A stretch of DNA of 64,000 nt from CAWCTB01 sp963798275 (GCA_963798275.1 CAWCTB010000025.1:62001-126000); one strand, 5' to 3'; counted from the first letter of the stretch, positions 17,755-26,951 are shown. The notes: generated from the sequence alone by a model not told the origin. A program made the numbers and translations.

Positions 17755-18219
17755 ATGAGTTCGCGAGGTGCAACTCGAAGGTTGCTGTCGCTGGCGCTGA
17801 CGCTCGCCATCGCCCTCTGGGCTGAGTCTGGCGTGGCGATGCTCTCCGCCGCTGGTCATGGCCTGCTGTGCCATGGCGGAACAGCGCAGCCTTCGCCCCC
17901 TATTCACCACGGCGAGGCGCAAGCCATGACTTGCTGCCATGAGCGCGCGAACTCCATGCCCAACTGCCCAGCCCACAACCGGCAGTCGGCGTCGCATTGC
18001 GGCACCGCAACCTGTTGTGGCCTGTGCAGCGAGCGCGCCCGGCCGCCGGCGTTCCTGTTCTCCTCCGATAAACCCCAGTCGAAGCAGTTGAGCGCCGGCG
18101 GCCATGTGGCCGCGATTTCCGTGCCTTCGGTTACTGTCAATACACTGCTGGCAAGTGGCGGTTCGGGGCCGCCCGTGGTGGTTCCGGTAAGCCGGAAGAA
18201 GACCGACCTCAGGATTTAG
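17755..18219 (+). CDS. Exported Cys/His-rich protein, probably metal binding
   Basis: 154 residues from the ATG at 17755. A signal-like segment ('LLSLALTLAIALW') is followed by a Cys/His-rich region: 'GHGLLCHGG', 'IHHGEAQAMTCCHERAN', 'CPAHNRQSASHCGTATCCGL'. The cysteine-rich part occupies about residues 35-95; the C-terminal 60 residues are ordinary. Related small proteins precede copper-resistance genes in many proteobacteria and acidobacteria. Here the next gene encodes an even richer Cys/Met protein. Copper, silver or zinc sequestration in the periplasm is inferred, not shown. Confidence 0.6.
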   Translation: MSSRGATRRLLSLALTLAIALWAESGVAMLSAAGHGLLCHGGTAQPSPPIHHGEAQAMTCCHERANSMPNCPAHNRQSASHCGTATCCGLCSERARPPAFLFSSDKPQSKQLSAGGHVAAISVPSVTVNTLLASGGSGPPVVVPVSRKKTDLRI

Positions 18220-18319
18220 ATAGCGGCCCGCCGTGGTGTTGCGGTGGCCGTCAGGCCCATTGCCAGGCGAAACCGCGGAGGCCGATGCCTCTGCCTAGCC
18301 GGAATTCTTGAGGAATCCT

Positions 18320-18691
18320 ATGAAATCGAAAGTGCTCGTAATCGTCACCCTGTTCGTGCTCTCGCTGTCTATGATGGCGCAGAACGCGACCCCAGCCACT
18401 CCCGCGCCTGCAGCCGGCGATGCCAAGGCATGCGCCTGCTGCAATCACGACAAGACCGACGCCAAAGCCGGCGAAGCTTGCTGCAAAGACTGCTGCAAAG
18501 ACGGCAAGTGCGCCATGATGTCGAAGGACGGCAAGGATGGGAAGATGTGTCCCATGATGTCCAAAGACGGCAAGATGGCGGACGGCAAGATGTGCTGCTC
18601 CGGAAATAAGTGCCCCATGATGGCAAAGGGACAGAAGCACACCGGATGCTGCTGCGGCAACATGAGCGCCTCACAACCCACAGGTCTTTAG
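18320..18691 (+). CDS. Exported Cys/Met/Lys-rich protein, probable metal-binding (metallothionein-like)
   Basis: The ATG at 18320 follows a GAGGAA site; the product has 123 residues. After a signal peptide ('VLVIVTLFVLSLSMMAQ') comes 'ACACCNHDKTDAK', 'ACCKDCCKDGKCAMM', then repeats of 'MMSKDGK' with 'MCPMM' and 'MCCSGNKCPMM', ending 'TGCCCGNM'. The mature protein has about 18 Cys and over 10 Met, a composition expected for binding soft metals such as Cu(I) or Ag(I). It follows the 17755 gene and ends in a strong terminator, so the two form a short transcription unit. I know no named family for it. Confidence 0.7.
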   Translation: MKSKVLVIVTLFVLSLSMMAQNATPATPAPAAGDAKACACCNHDKTDAKAGEACCKDCCKDGKCAMMSKDGKDGKMCPMMSKDGKMADGKMCCSGNKCPMMAKGQKHTGCCCGNMSASQPTGL

Positions 18692-18713
18692 AGCCACCTG
18701 AGGCATGCGCGAG

Positions 18714-18742
18714 GCCCCGGTCGCATTGGCCGGGGCTTTTTT
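18714..18742 (+). terminator. Rho-independent terminator
   Basis: Stem GCCCCGG / CCGGGGC with a 9-base loop followed by six T residues. It lies 23 bases after the stop of the Cys/Met-rich gene. Confidence 0.9.
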
Positions 18743-18865
18743 GTTGGACTGGAGTCTCGATTTAGGAAATAGCTCCTGCATTCCCAGTTTTGCTTAAAGC
18801 AGCACCTTTGGTAGCTGGTTCCGTCCTGCCCACTGCGCGGTATTTGATACCGTAGATAGATCGAC

Positions 18866-19615
18866 ATGTCCTTCCTGGAGAAAATCGCCCAACACTCCCG
18901 CAAGCTGGGGTTCGCCCTGCTCGCGATCGTCCTGCTGATCATGGGGTTCAACACGGTTCGCAACACGCGTGTCGATGCCCTGGGCCGCGCTGCGCTCGAT
19001 AAGAAGGCAGATCCGGCAGTGGTAAAGAAGCTGGCCAGCTATTCCGGTCAGCGTGCGGCGGAATGGCTGATGCTGGTGGCGGGAGGCGCGCCCGCGCAGG
19101 AAAACCGACTCGCCGCCATCCAGTTGCTGGTGGACCGGAAAGCAGCCCCGGAGGTGTCGCGCCTGTCGGAGTTGCTGCTGCCGACGGAATCGTTGCCGGT
19201 GCGGCAGGCTGTTGCCAGCGCCATTTACAAGACAGGCTGCAGCCCGGAGTGTGTGAGGAATGTCTTGTACTACCAGGAGCGCATTTGGCGCGGCGACCGT
19301 CCAGCAGAGGACACGCAAGCCGAGCCCCCGCAGGAGATCTCGGAGCCCGAGAAGGAACTGCGCACTTCGCTGGATGAAGTCCTGAAGAAAAACAAGCAGG
19401 CAACGGGCCTCGTGTTGACCAAGGTGTACGGCCTGGCCACCGACTTCCCCTCGCCATTCGCGGTGGAAACCGTCGAGCGGTTGGATCTGAAGGAAGCCTG
19501 CCCCCTGCTGATGCACACCTATCTGAGCGTAAAGGACAACGTTCGCGCCTCGCCTGAATTCAAGCAGGTGAGCGAGGCGGTGAAGACGCTGGGGTGCCCG
19601 GGTAGTGGTCAGTGA
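18866..19615 (+). CDS. Membrane-anchored protein of unknown function, helical repeats
   Basis: 249 residues with one N-terminal membrane segment (about residues 14-33, 'LGFALLAIVLLIMGF') and a long helical domain of charged amphipathic segments, resembling HEAT-type repeats ('NRLAAIQLLVDRKAAPEVSRL', 'PVRQAVASAIYKTGCSP'). Two Cys at 'GCSPEC' and one at 'EACPLL' may form a disulfide. A 15-base inverted repeat (cggtat-ttg-ataccg, 18838-18852) lies just in front of the start. No family is recognised. Confidence 0.6.
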   Translation: MSFLEKIAQHSRKLGFALLAIVLLIMGFNTVRNTRVDALGRAALDKKADPAVVKKLASYSGQRAAEWLMLVAGGAPAQENRLAAIQLLVDRKAAPEVSRLSELLLPTESLPVRQAVASAIYKTGCSPECVRNVLYYQERIWRGDRPAEDTQAEPPQEISEPEKELRTSLDEVLKKNKQATGLVLTKVYGLATDFPSPFAVETVERLDLKEACPLLMHTYLSVKDNVRASPEFKQVSEAVKTLGCPGSGQ

Positions 19616-19638
19616 ATCGTGGATAGTGGTGGTGAATA

Positions 19639-19675
<37 letters not shown>

Positions 19676-19726
19676 AAACGCCGTCAGGTGCTGCGAAGTT
19701 TGCGCCGGACGATACAATGCAGAACC

Positions 19727-21022
19727 ATGAAATGGTCGCTGCCTCTTGTCTTGCTCTTCGCCTCTCCCGCGTTTGCGCAAACCGCGCCTACCCCGCCGCC
19801 GAAAGCTACCTATCTGTGGTGCGGCACACTCTACGACGGCAAGAGCGATTCTCCGCAAAAGACGGTAACAGTCCGCATCGTGGGCGGAAAGATCGACTCC
19901 ATTGTCGCTGGTAAGTCAGCGGAAGAAACCGGCTCCGAGGTCATCGATCTCTCCAACGAAGTCTGCCTGCCGGGGCTGATCGACACCCACACTCACGTGC
20001 TGCTGCAGGGCGACATCACTGCGGAAGACTACGATGTGCAATTGCTCAAGCAGTCGACACCGTATCGCACCATTCTGGGCACGGTCTCGGCGCGGCGGGC
20101 GCTGGAGTACGGCTTCACCACCATTCGCGATCTCGAGACCGAAGGCGCGGGCTACGCCGACGTGGATATCAAGAAGGCGATCAATGCGGGCGTCATTCCC
20201 GGACCGCGCATGCAGGTGGCAGGACGCGCGATGGATGTAACCGGCGCATATCCGCTATTGGGTTACTCGTGGGAACTGAAGATGCCCAAGGGCGTGCAGG
20301 AGGTTGACGGCGCCGAGGGCGGCCGCAAGGCGGTGCGCGAGCAGATATCCAATGGCGTGGACTGGATCAAGGTCTATTCCGACCGCAGCTACTACGTGCG
20401 CCCGGACGGCGTGCTGGATGATGTGCCGACCTTCACCCTGGATGAGCTGCGCGCCATCGTCGACGAAGCCCATCGCGAGCGGCACAAGGTGGCATCGCAC
20501 GCCGCCGCGCTGAACGGCGTCCACAACTCGGTGGAGGCGGGCGTCGACACCATCGAGCACGGCATGTACATCGCCGACGCCGACCTGCAGACCATGGTGG
20601 CGCACGGGACCTACTACGTGCCCACGCTCTTTGTCGGAGAGTACGTGGCGGAGGGCCGCGCTGCCGCAGGCTCGCCGGTGTGGGTGCAGATGATCAAGAT
20701 CCACGAAGACACGTTTCGCCGCGCGATGAAGGCGGGAGTGAAGATTGCCTTCGGCACCGACGCCGGCGGCTTCGACTGGAAGATCGATCCAGCGAAAGAG
20801 TTCGCCATCATGGTGAAGTACGGCATGACTCCGGCGCAGGCGCTGCGCTCGGCGACGATGACAGCCGCGGAACTGCTGGGCATGCAGGACAAGATCGGCT
20901 CCGTCGAACCCGGAAAGTTTGCCGACATCGTTGCCGTGCCCGGCGATCCCCTGGCCGACATTCACCAACTGGAGAATGTGAACTTCGTGATGAAGGGCGG
21001 AGCCGTCTACAAGCGGCCGTAG
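19727..21022 (+). CDS. Exported amidohydrolase (imidazolonepropionase / Xaa-Pro dipeptidase-like)
   Basis: 431 residues from the ATG at 19727, with a signal peptide ('LVLLFASPAFAQ'). It is a metal-dependent TIM-barrel hydrolase: 'GLIDTHTHVLLQGD' (first metal His pair), the carboxylated Lys region 'GVDWIKVYSD', 'ASHAAALNGVHNSVEAG' and 'TIEHGMYI' (further His), and 'AFGTDAGGFDW' (catalytic Asp). The C-terminal 'GSVEPGKFADIVAVPGDPL' is typical of this family. Exported members cleave N-acyl or prolyl dipeptides or lactones; the exact substrate is unknown. An in-frame extension to 19688 lacks a signal sequence and is rejected. Confidence 0.88.
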   Translation: MKWSLPLVLLFASPAFAQTAPTPPPKATYLWCGTLYDGKSDSPQKTVTVRIVGGKIDSIVAGKSAEETGSEVIDLSNEVCLPGLIDTHTHVLLQGDITAEDYDVQLLKQSTPYRTILGTVSARRALEYGFTTIRDLETEGAGYADVDIKKAINAGVIPGPRMQVAGRAMDVTGAYPLLGYSWELKMPKGVQEVDGAEGGRKAVREQISNGVDWIKVYSDRSYYVRPDGVLDDVPTFTLDELRAIVDEAHRERHKVASHAAALNGVHNSVEAGVDTIEHGMYIADADLQTMVAHGTYYVPTLFVGEYVAEGRAAAGSPVWVQMIKIHEDTFRRAMKAGVKIAFGTDAGGFDWKIDPAKEFAIMVKYGMTPAQALRSATMTAAELLGMQDKIGSVEPGKFADIVAVPGDPLADIHQLENVNFVMKGGAVYKRP

Positions 21023-21103
21023 CGGGCGGCCCGGGTTGAGAGGATTAGCCAGAGGAATCGAAAGCTGGTCGCAGAAGTCCAAGCGAGGGATGGCAGAACA
21101 GGA

Positions 21104-21138
21104 CGGATCCCCCACGCTTATGGAACGTGGGGGATCCG
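21104..21138. terminator. Perfect 13-bp hairpin between convergent genes
   Basis: CGGATCCCCCACG pairs with CGTGGGGGATCCG around a 9-base loop. No T-run follows on either strand, but the position between the convergent amidohydrolase and PEP-CTERM genes suits a shared transcription stop. Confidence 0.6.
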
Positions 21139-21182
21139 CCATCATCGGAGGGCTCGCCGCAGAACGGACTGCTCAGCGATGA

Positions 21183-21947
21183 TCAAAGGCGACGCCTGAT
21201 CCATCCCCCTAAACCGAGGATGCCGGTTCCCAACAGCGCCAAGGTTCCCGGCTCAGGAACGAAGATCTGGCTACGCCCAGTCAGGGTATACTGCCCGCCT
21301 GGCGTCAGGGTAAAGCTACCCTTCACTTCCAGACTGCCCGCCGCATTCGAAAGATATGCAAGTGGCCCGATGGCCCCGATGTCGGGACTGGTGCAAACAT
21401 AAACAAGGTTAGGAGTGGTACACCCCATGCCAATGCCCAGGAAGTTCAGCAGAAGGCCCGTGTCGTAGGTGTTCATGATGAACCTGGAGCCAACCGGTGC
21501 CACCGTGGAATTCCCCGCGAAGTTTGTATCGATCAGAACGTCGCCGAAGATCGATTGGGCCAGGAGATAGGGTCCCCCTGCGTAAGGTGCCGTGAAATCG
21601 TAGTTGAACGTCATCAGCGCGTGGCTATTGTTGATGACGCCGAAGCTGAACCCGACAAACGGATCCGGCGTGGTGACCAGTTGACCGCCGGTGAACAGGA
21701 ACTCCGGAAACACCTGCGGAACGAAATCGGTATGCCACGCTCCATCGATATACGTGGCTGTGCCGCCGTCCGGAAGATTCTGGAGCTGGCCGTTCCCAAC
21801 TTTATACGTAAGGACGAGAGTGGGCGCACAGCTCGGATCCGACGGCGTCACCGAGCAGTCCACCACATTGCTGGCGTACAAGGTAATGGCAAAAGAAGAG
21901 AGGAAGAGCGTCGCCAGCAGAGCAATTCGCGTCAGAAACTTAGTCAT
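21183..21947 (-). CDS. PEP-CTERM sorting-domain protein
   Basis: 254 residues from the ATG at 21945-21947 behind a GGAGGAATT site. It has a signal peptide ('IALLATLFLSSFAITLYA'), a beta-rich secreted domain, and the C-terminal sorting tail: 'VPEPGTLALLGTGILGLGG' followed by 'WIRRRL'. In PEP-CTERM systems the tail is removed by an exosortase during export, usually of exopolysaccharide-associated proteins. No exosortase is in the window. The CpsB-type gene next to it may link to polysaccharide export. Confidence 0.85.
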   Translation of the reverse strand: MTKFLTRIALLATLFLSSFAITLYASNVVDCSVTPSDPSCAPTLVLTYKVGNGQLQNLPDGGTATYIDGAWHTDFVPQVFPEFLFTGGQLVTTPDPFVGFSFGVINNSHALMTFNYDFTAPYAGGPYLLAQSIFGDVLIDTNFAGNSTVAPVGSRFIMNTYDTGLLLNFLGIGMGCTTPNLVYVCTSPDIGAIGPLAYLSNAAGSLEVKGSFTLTPGGQYTLTGRSQIFVPEPGTLALLGTGILGLGGWIRRRL

Positions 21948-22323
21948 AATTCCTCCGCTATCCAAGCGCGACCTCGGATATTGTTTCTAACGGCCCAAAT
22001 CTACACCCGTCCTCTGCCGTCGGATCACCAATCTTGCGTGGCCGGACAATCTTGTCCCCTTTTGGGTCTGGACGATCTTCTCTCGATTTGCCGTGCGGTG
22101 ATGGGAGCCCAATCTGATAGCCCAATGTAGTCGGCGAAGCGCTAACCAGACTAGCCGGCGAAGCTGGAACCTTGATGGGCGCACCCCGATGTGCGCGCCC
22201 CGCACACACCTCGTTGCCCTGGCAAACGGAGGACCGCTGGATGGATTTTCCTGCGTCTAGGAAAGGCTCGTTGTGGGGCCACAGTCTGACATTGGCGCTC
22301 CATCGGCTAACCATCCTGGAGCA
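21948..22323. other. Intergenic stretch without a supported gene
   Basis: Only short overlapping frames occur. A GC-rich imperfect hairpin (gggcgcac...gtgcgcgccc, about 22176-22200) is present. A minus-strand frame of 118 codons covers most of the interval, but its amino-acid content looks like non-coding translation. Confidence 0.35.
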
Positions 22324-23070
22324 TTAGCGATGCGATGTTCCCGCTGCCGGCAGCGTCTGCTTGGGCAAACTCCGCCCTGCGACAATCGCCGACGGATTGC
22401 CCGTCACCAGCGCTTCCGCCACCTTTTCATTGGCCAGCTCGCAGATAACGTCCCGCGCCTCCGACAGAATCGGGGTGCGCCGCTCCGGCTCGTGGGCGTC
22501 GCTGGCGATGACATGAATTGCGCCTTCCTGCAATAACCATTCCGCCATCTTCTTGGGCTTGGGGCCCCAAAAACCAGTGAACGCATTCGCCGTCACTTGC
22601 ACCAGGCAGCCCTGTTTCACAAAGTCCAGCACCATTTCCTGGCGCTTCAGCAGGTATAGGTTTCGCTCGGGATGAGTGATGATCGGCACCAGCCCATGGC
22701 TGATGACCTGTTCCAGTTGTTCGCTGACGTTTGCCGCCAGCTTGGCGTGGTGAAACTCCACCAGCAGATAGCGCGTGTCGCCGATGGTGAAGCGCCGGGG
22801 ATTCTGCAGCAGGTCGATCAGGCTCGCATCCGTAAAGTGAAAATCGCAGCCCAGGCTGAAGCGAATGCGGCCTTGTCCGGCGTCGCTCAACAACGCCAGC
22901 ATCTCGGTGTAGCGTTCGCGGTTGTAATCGAAGTCGTGGTTGCAGTGCGGCGTCGCTACGATGTGCGTGATGCCGTCTGCGGTGGCCATGCGGCACATCT
23001 CCGCCGTCATCTCCCAGTTCCAGGAGCCGTCGTCAATCCCGGGCAGAATGTGGCAATGAATATCGACCAT
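22324..23070 (-). CDS. PHP-family protein tyrosine phosphatase CpsB/YwqE-like
   Basis: The 248-residue protein starts with 'MVDIHCHILPGIDDG', the PHP metal motif, and continues with 'HIVATPHCNHDF', 'LLVEFHHAKLAAN', 'PIITHPERN' and 'HVIASDAHEPERR', giving the His/Asp ligands for a trinuclear metal centre. CpsB/YwqE enzymes dephosphorylate the tyrosine kinase (CpsD/Wzc) that controls capsule or exopolysaccharide assembly. No kinase gene is adjacent. Length is typical (about 245-255). Confidence 0.9.
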   Translation of the reverse strand: MVDIHCHILPGIDDGSWNWEMTAEMCRMATADGITHIVATPHCNHDFDYNRERYTEMLALLSDAGQGRIRFSLGCDFHFTDASLIDLLQNPRRFTIGDTRYLLVEFHHAKLAANVSEQLEQVISHGLVPIITHPERNLYLLKRQEMVLDFVKQGCLVQVTANAFTGFWGPKPKKMAEWLLQEGAIHVIASDAHEPERRTPILSEARDVICELANEKVAEALVTGNPSAIVAGRSLPKQTLPAAGTSHR

Positions 23071-23189
23071 CGGACTCGTCTATTGACGAACTTTCGCTCT
23101 GACCATGGGCGCATCGCTCGCGGGCAACCGGGAACTCCCAACTATCCTTCCGGCAACTGGTAGCCGGCGGCTGGCAGCCGGTAGCTAAC

Positions 23190-24413
23190 TCAATACCGCT
23201 CCGCCATAAACTCGCCGATCTTCTCGTACGCCGCTTCCAGTACCGGCTCTGGCGGCAGGAACACAATCCGCATGTGCCGCGTACCCGGCTTCTGCCCGAA
23301 GCCCGACCCATGCACCACCAGCACGTGCTTCTGCTTCAGCAGATCGGTCACAAACGTCAGGTCGTCCTCCGGAATATCGAGCGACGGATACGCATAGAAC
23401 GCGCCCTTCGGCGCAACCAGGCTCACCCGCGGAGTGCGCTTCGCCCACGCCTCTGTAATGTGCGCTCGGCGGCGCAGCTTCTCGCGCATGGCGTCGATGT
23501 GCTCCTGCGGACCTTCCAGCGCCGGCCGGATGGCGTGCTGGAACGGATGCGGCGCCGACAACCGCGCCCGCAGCAGCCGGTGTACCGCCTCCAGGTAAGG
23601 ATGCAGCGCCTCGCGCGGCCCGGTAGCAATCGCCCACCCAATACGCCATCCCGGAACCAGGTACGCCTTCGACAAGCCATTAAACGTAACGATGGGCACG
23701 TCCTGCGCCAGCGTCGCAATCGAGATGTGCTGCTCCGCCGGCTCCCCGCTTTCACTAGCAAAGATCAGCTTGTCGTAAATCTCGTCGGCAAAAATAATCA
23801 GGCTGTGCCGCCGCGCCATCTCCAGCACCTGCTCGAGGGTGTGCCGCGACATCACCGCGCCCGTCGGATTGCTCGGATTGATCAGCAGGATCGCCCGCGT
23901 CCGCGCATTGATGCGCCGTTCCATGTCCTCCAGGTCTGGCTCCCAGCCATGGCTCTCGTCCAGGTCGTACGCGTTCGGCGTCGCATCCAGCTTGGCCAGC
24001 ACCGCCCCGTACAGCGGATACTCCGGGCTCGGCGTCAGCACGTTGTCGCCCGGATTGAGCAGCGCGGTCAGGCAACTGTCGATCACCTCGCCGCTGCCAT
24101 AGCCGACGAAGACGCTCTGAATGTCCTTGAACCCGCGGCGCTCGGCGTCGCGCCGAATGGCCTCCACTGCCGGCCTGATCCCCAGCGACTCGCCGTATCC
24201 GTTGTGCCCGTCGAGCATCGCCCGGTGGACGGCTTCAATCATGTGTGGCGGAGTGGGAAAGTCGAACTTACACGGGTCGCCAATGTTGAGATAGAGGATC
24301 TGGTGCCCTTCGCGCGCCACCTCGTCGGCCACCACCGCCAGGTCGCGAATCGCGTAACGAACATTGGCCATGCGCGTGGCCGCCAGAACTTGCGCTGCTT
24401 GTTGAGTAGCCAT
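23190..24413 (-). CDS. PLP-dependent aminotransferase class I/II (AlaA-like)
   Basis: 407 residues with fold-type I features: 'YLNIGDPCKFDFPTP' near the start, 'GYGSGEVIDSCL', 'LINPSNPTGAV', 'IIFADEIYDKLIF', the Schiff-base lysine in 'FNGLSKAYLVPGWRIGW' and the substrate Arg near 'GTRHMRIVFLPP'. Close in pattern to glutamate-pyruvate aminotransferases (AlaA), which make alanine from pyruvate. The AAGGACG site precedes the ATG at 24411-24413. The first ~55 codons and ~65 bases upstream recur in degenerate form at 27199-27420, on the other side of the DUF6345 gene. Confidence 0.9.
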   Translation of the reverse strand: MATQQAAQVLAATRMANVRYAIRDLAVVADEVAREGHQILYLNIGDPCKFDFPTPPHMIEAVHRAMLDGHNGYGESLGIRPAVEAIRRDAERRGFKDIQSVFVGYGSGEVIDSCLTALLNPGDNVLTPSPEYPLYGAVLAKLDATPNAYDLDESHGWEPDLEDMERRINARTRAILLINPSNPTGAVMSRHTLEQVLEMARRHSLIIFADEIYDKLIFASESGEPAEQHISIATLAQDVPIVTFNGLSKAYLVPGWRIGWAIATGPREALHPYLEAVHRLLRARLSAPHPFQHAIRPALEGPQEHIDAMREKLRRRAHITEAWAKRTPRVSLVAPKGAFYAYPSLDIPEDDLTFVTDLLKQKHVLVVHGSGFGQKPGTRHMRIVFLPPEPVLEAAYEKIGEFMAERY

Positions 24414-24850
24414 CGGAACGTCCTTAGTGAATCCTGAACAATTTGGAGCGAACCACCATTATGAACCAGCGGGCGCCGCGGGAGTAGGGGGCGCAGGGCG
24501 GCCCCGGCCCGGAAGAACGCTTGAAATGGCCTCTCGCACGGAGGGAAGGGTAACGAGCACGAGAAGTCTGCAAACGTCTGCCCGAACCATGTTTCCTCCT
24601 GACACTGCGCACGCGAGGCATGACAACTTGCCAGGGTAGGTCGAAGCAACGCGGTGTCATATCGGGAAGGATTATCCGGGTACCGCGCAGTTCTTGACTA
24701 TCGGCACTGACTTCCAGTCGGCTTCCGGGCGAAAATAGCTTCAGTTCACTGTCACCATCGTTTGCGTTCACTGCTTCGGCCATATGCCGACACATCTCTC
24801 CGTCAGCAGTGGCCGTGGCCCTCCACCGTTTCCAAAGGAGGATCATCCCT
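24414..24850. other. Divergent intergenic region
   Basis: About 437 bases between the aminotransferase gene (leftward) and the DUF6345 gene (rightward). The part next to the aminotransferase (to about 24481) is duplicated at 27359-27420. Promoters for both genes should be here; I see no near-consensus pair that I would commit to. Just before 24851 there is an AAAGGAGG ribosome site. Confidence 0.4.
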
Positions 24851-26797
24851 ATGACTCGATATCGGCAGTGGAAGTACGTATTCTGGTTGCTCGCAATTGC
24901 GAGCTGCCTGTTTTGGTGCGCTTGTCCCCCACCGGCGCAGCTTGCGGCCACTCTCAGCCCGACTCCCGCGGATTACCGCGGCGGATGCCCCGGGGTAATT
25001 ACCTTCAACGGCACCATCACGTCTGACAAGGCACAGGTCGTTACTTACGTCTTCACCCGCAGCGATGGTGCGACCGACACCATCCCCAAGACGCTCACCT
25101 TCACCAGCGCAGGAAGCAAGCCAGTCAGCACCACCTGGACGCTGGGAGGTGACAGCTTGCCCTATTACTCGGGTTGGGAAGCCATAAAGATCACCAGCCC
25201 CAGCGTGATCACCTCGAACCAGGCGAATTTCCAGCTACGCTGCAACCCGCCGGCCAACAGCATTCTTGCCGCTCATGGCAATACCGATTGGCACATCGAC
25301 ACCGCCAACGAGTTCCTGTTTGGCAAAAACATGGCGGGCACAGTGACCGCTGCCCATCACGCGCCCGACACCTGGAGCAAAACCCACATTCACATCGGGC
25401 TGACCAACACAGCGAAATACTATTACGATAAAACCCGCGTCGGCACCGGGGCCGATACCAACATACCCAACGGCATTGACCGGACCATGCTGTTCTTCTA
25501 CGCCGGGCACGGCAACCCGGACGTGTGGAGCGCGTTGGGAGAGTTCGCCAGCCAACCCGACGTGCAACTGGCAAACATCACCGGCGGAGGCAATCTCCGT
25601 TATTACTGGCAGTGCTCTTGTGAGGTATTTGCCCACGGTCCGGAAACCTGCACCCCGGCTACAACCTTCCCCTACGGGTGCCCGGACAAATTCAGCGGAG
25701 CCGCCGATTCGGTCGCCATGCGCAACGTCTTCCAGCGCTGGGGGCCGGCGCTGACTTCTGATTTGCGCATGGCCTGCGGTGGATCCACATCGATGTATTG
25801 CCACACCGAGCAGGTAAACCGCGCCTGGAGCGACTATGGTGCCGGCTCGATCGCTAATATGTTCCTCGACGGATTCGGTGAGGCCGGAGCCTGGGGTGTT
25901 GTCCCACTCTGTATGACATTGGGAGGAAATGACATCACCAAGACCCCCTTGTACGATAACGACTTCACCAATGCACCCAACACCTCCGGCAACACTCATT
26001 ACTACCTGATGTATGCTCTGCCCGGAGTTACCGGCACGCAGCAGGGAAATGTGAGTCAGGCGCAGATTCCGCAGCAGTTGCAGAAATACAAGCTGATTGC
26101 AGCGCCCGTTCCAACCAAGTTCAAGTCGCTGGAGCAGGCAGGTCCGCCGCTGCAGATCACTTCAAAGCTGCTGGCGGGAGGGAAGGCCAAGCTGGAACGC
26201 GTTCCCCAGACTGGCGCTCTGCACTTCGATACCGGCCAGCTTGCCGAGCCCAGCGCGAAGTCGCTGGCCGAGAAGGAATACGTCCAGCGGGCGGCGGGCT
26301 TCCTTAGCGAACAGGGCCTGACCGAGCAACAGACCGCAGAGCCGGTGGTGACCCGCTACATGACCGCCAGCATGCCGGTGAATGGCCAGTCCTCGGATCT
26401 GCGGCAGTCCCAGGCGGGTGTGAGCGTCGTTTACAAGCGCGTGATCGCAGTGAACGGAGTGCCGCTGGAAGTGCTGGGCACGGCCGGGACCATTCGCGTG
26501 CAATTGAGCAATGACGGCGCCGTGCTGAAGGCCTCGAAGCTCTGGCGCACGCTGCAGCCGATAGGCTCGCCGGTCGCGACCAAAACCTTTGATCAGGCGC
26601 GCGACGACGCCATGAAGAAGCTCGCTGCCGCGGACGGCTACAAACTAGACCTGTGGAAGCTGGGCTACAAGGAGGAGTCCGGCGCGGAAGGCCAGGACGA
26701 ACTGGTTCCGGTCTACCAGTTTGCGTTTGTCCCGGTGAAGGCGCATGACATGGATCATCCGCCACAACAGATTGAGGTTCCTGCTCTCAAGCAGTAG
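24851..26797 (+). CDS. DUF6345-type exported protein with caspase-like His/Cys motifs and C-terminal PepSY/FTP-like domain
   Basis: From the ATG at 24851 (AAAGGAGG upstream) the protein has 648 residues. A hydrophobic N-terminus with Cys ('SCLFWCACPPP', residues 18-28) suggests a lipoprotein or signal peptide. Residues about 35-132 form an Ig-like domain. Residues about 140-400 match DUF6345: 'TMLFFYAGHGNPD' (His 220) and 'YYWQCSCEVFAHG' (Cys 255 or 257), the spacing and surroundings of the His-Cys dyad in caspase/gingipain (clan CD) peptidases. Residues about 430-640 include 'ALHFDTGQL' and 'TFDQARDDAMKKLAA', resembling FTP/PepSY pro-domains that inhibit proteases. Peptidase activity is inferred, not proven. 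Confidence 0.65.
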   Translation: MTRYRQWKYVFWLLAIASCLFWCACPPPAQLAATLSPTPADYRGGCPGVITFNGTITSDKAQVVTYVFTRSDGATDTIPKTLTFTSAGSKPVSTTWTLGGDSLPYYSGWEAIKITSPSVITSNQANFQLRCNPPANSILAAHGNTDWHIDTANEFLFGKNMAGTVTAAHHAPDTWSKTHIHIGLTNTAKYYYDKTRVGTGADTNIPNGIDRTMLFFYAGHGNPDVWSALGEFASQPDVQLANITGGGNLRYYWQCSCEVFAHGPETCTPATTFPYGCPDKFSGAADSVAMRNVFQRWGPALTSDLRMACGGSTSMYCHTEQVNRAWSDYGAGSIANMFLDGFGEAGAWGVVPLCMTLGGNDITKTPLYDNDFTNAPNTSGNTHYYLMYALPGVTGTQQGNVSQAQIPQQLQKYKLIAAPVPTKFKSLEQAGPPLQITSKLLAGGKAKLERVPQTGALHFDTGQLAEPSAKSLAEKEYVQRAAGFLSEQGLTEQQTAEPVVTRYMTASMPVNGQSSDLRQSQAGVSVVYKRVIAVNGVPLEVLGTAGTIRVQLSNDGAVLKASKLWRTLQPIGSPVATKTFDQARDDAMKKLAAADGYKLDLWKLGYKEESGAEGQDELVPVYQFAFVPVKAHDMDHPPQQIEVPALKQ

Positions 26798-26951
26798 CCA
26801 CGATCCCAGCGCAGCGCGGACGCGCCGCCGGGTGCGTTCGCGCTGCCTAGGGGAATCTCTGATTAAGCCCAATCTTTGGAGTCAAGCCCAATCTTTTGAA
26901 GGGGACGGCCTTCAGGCTGTCCGTAAAGGCCGCAAAATGAACGCGGCTTTA

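Noticed and set aside
21958..22314. Minus-strand open frame of 118 codons in the gap between the PEP-CTERM gene and cpsB
   Set aside because: It has no ribosome site, a low-complexity composition and no domain pattern; I treat it as chance.
24851..26797. DUF6345 gene as part of a defence island
   Set aside because: No nuclease, helicase, transposase or other defence gene accompanies it, and the protein has an export signal.
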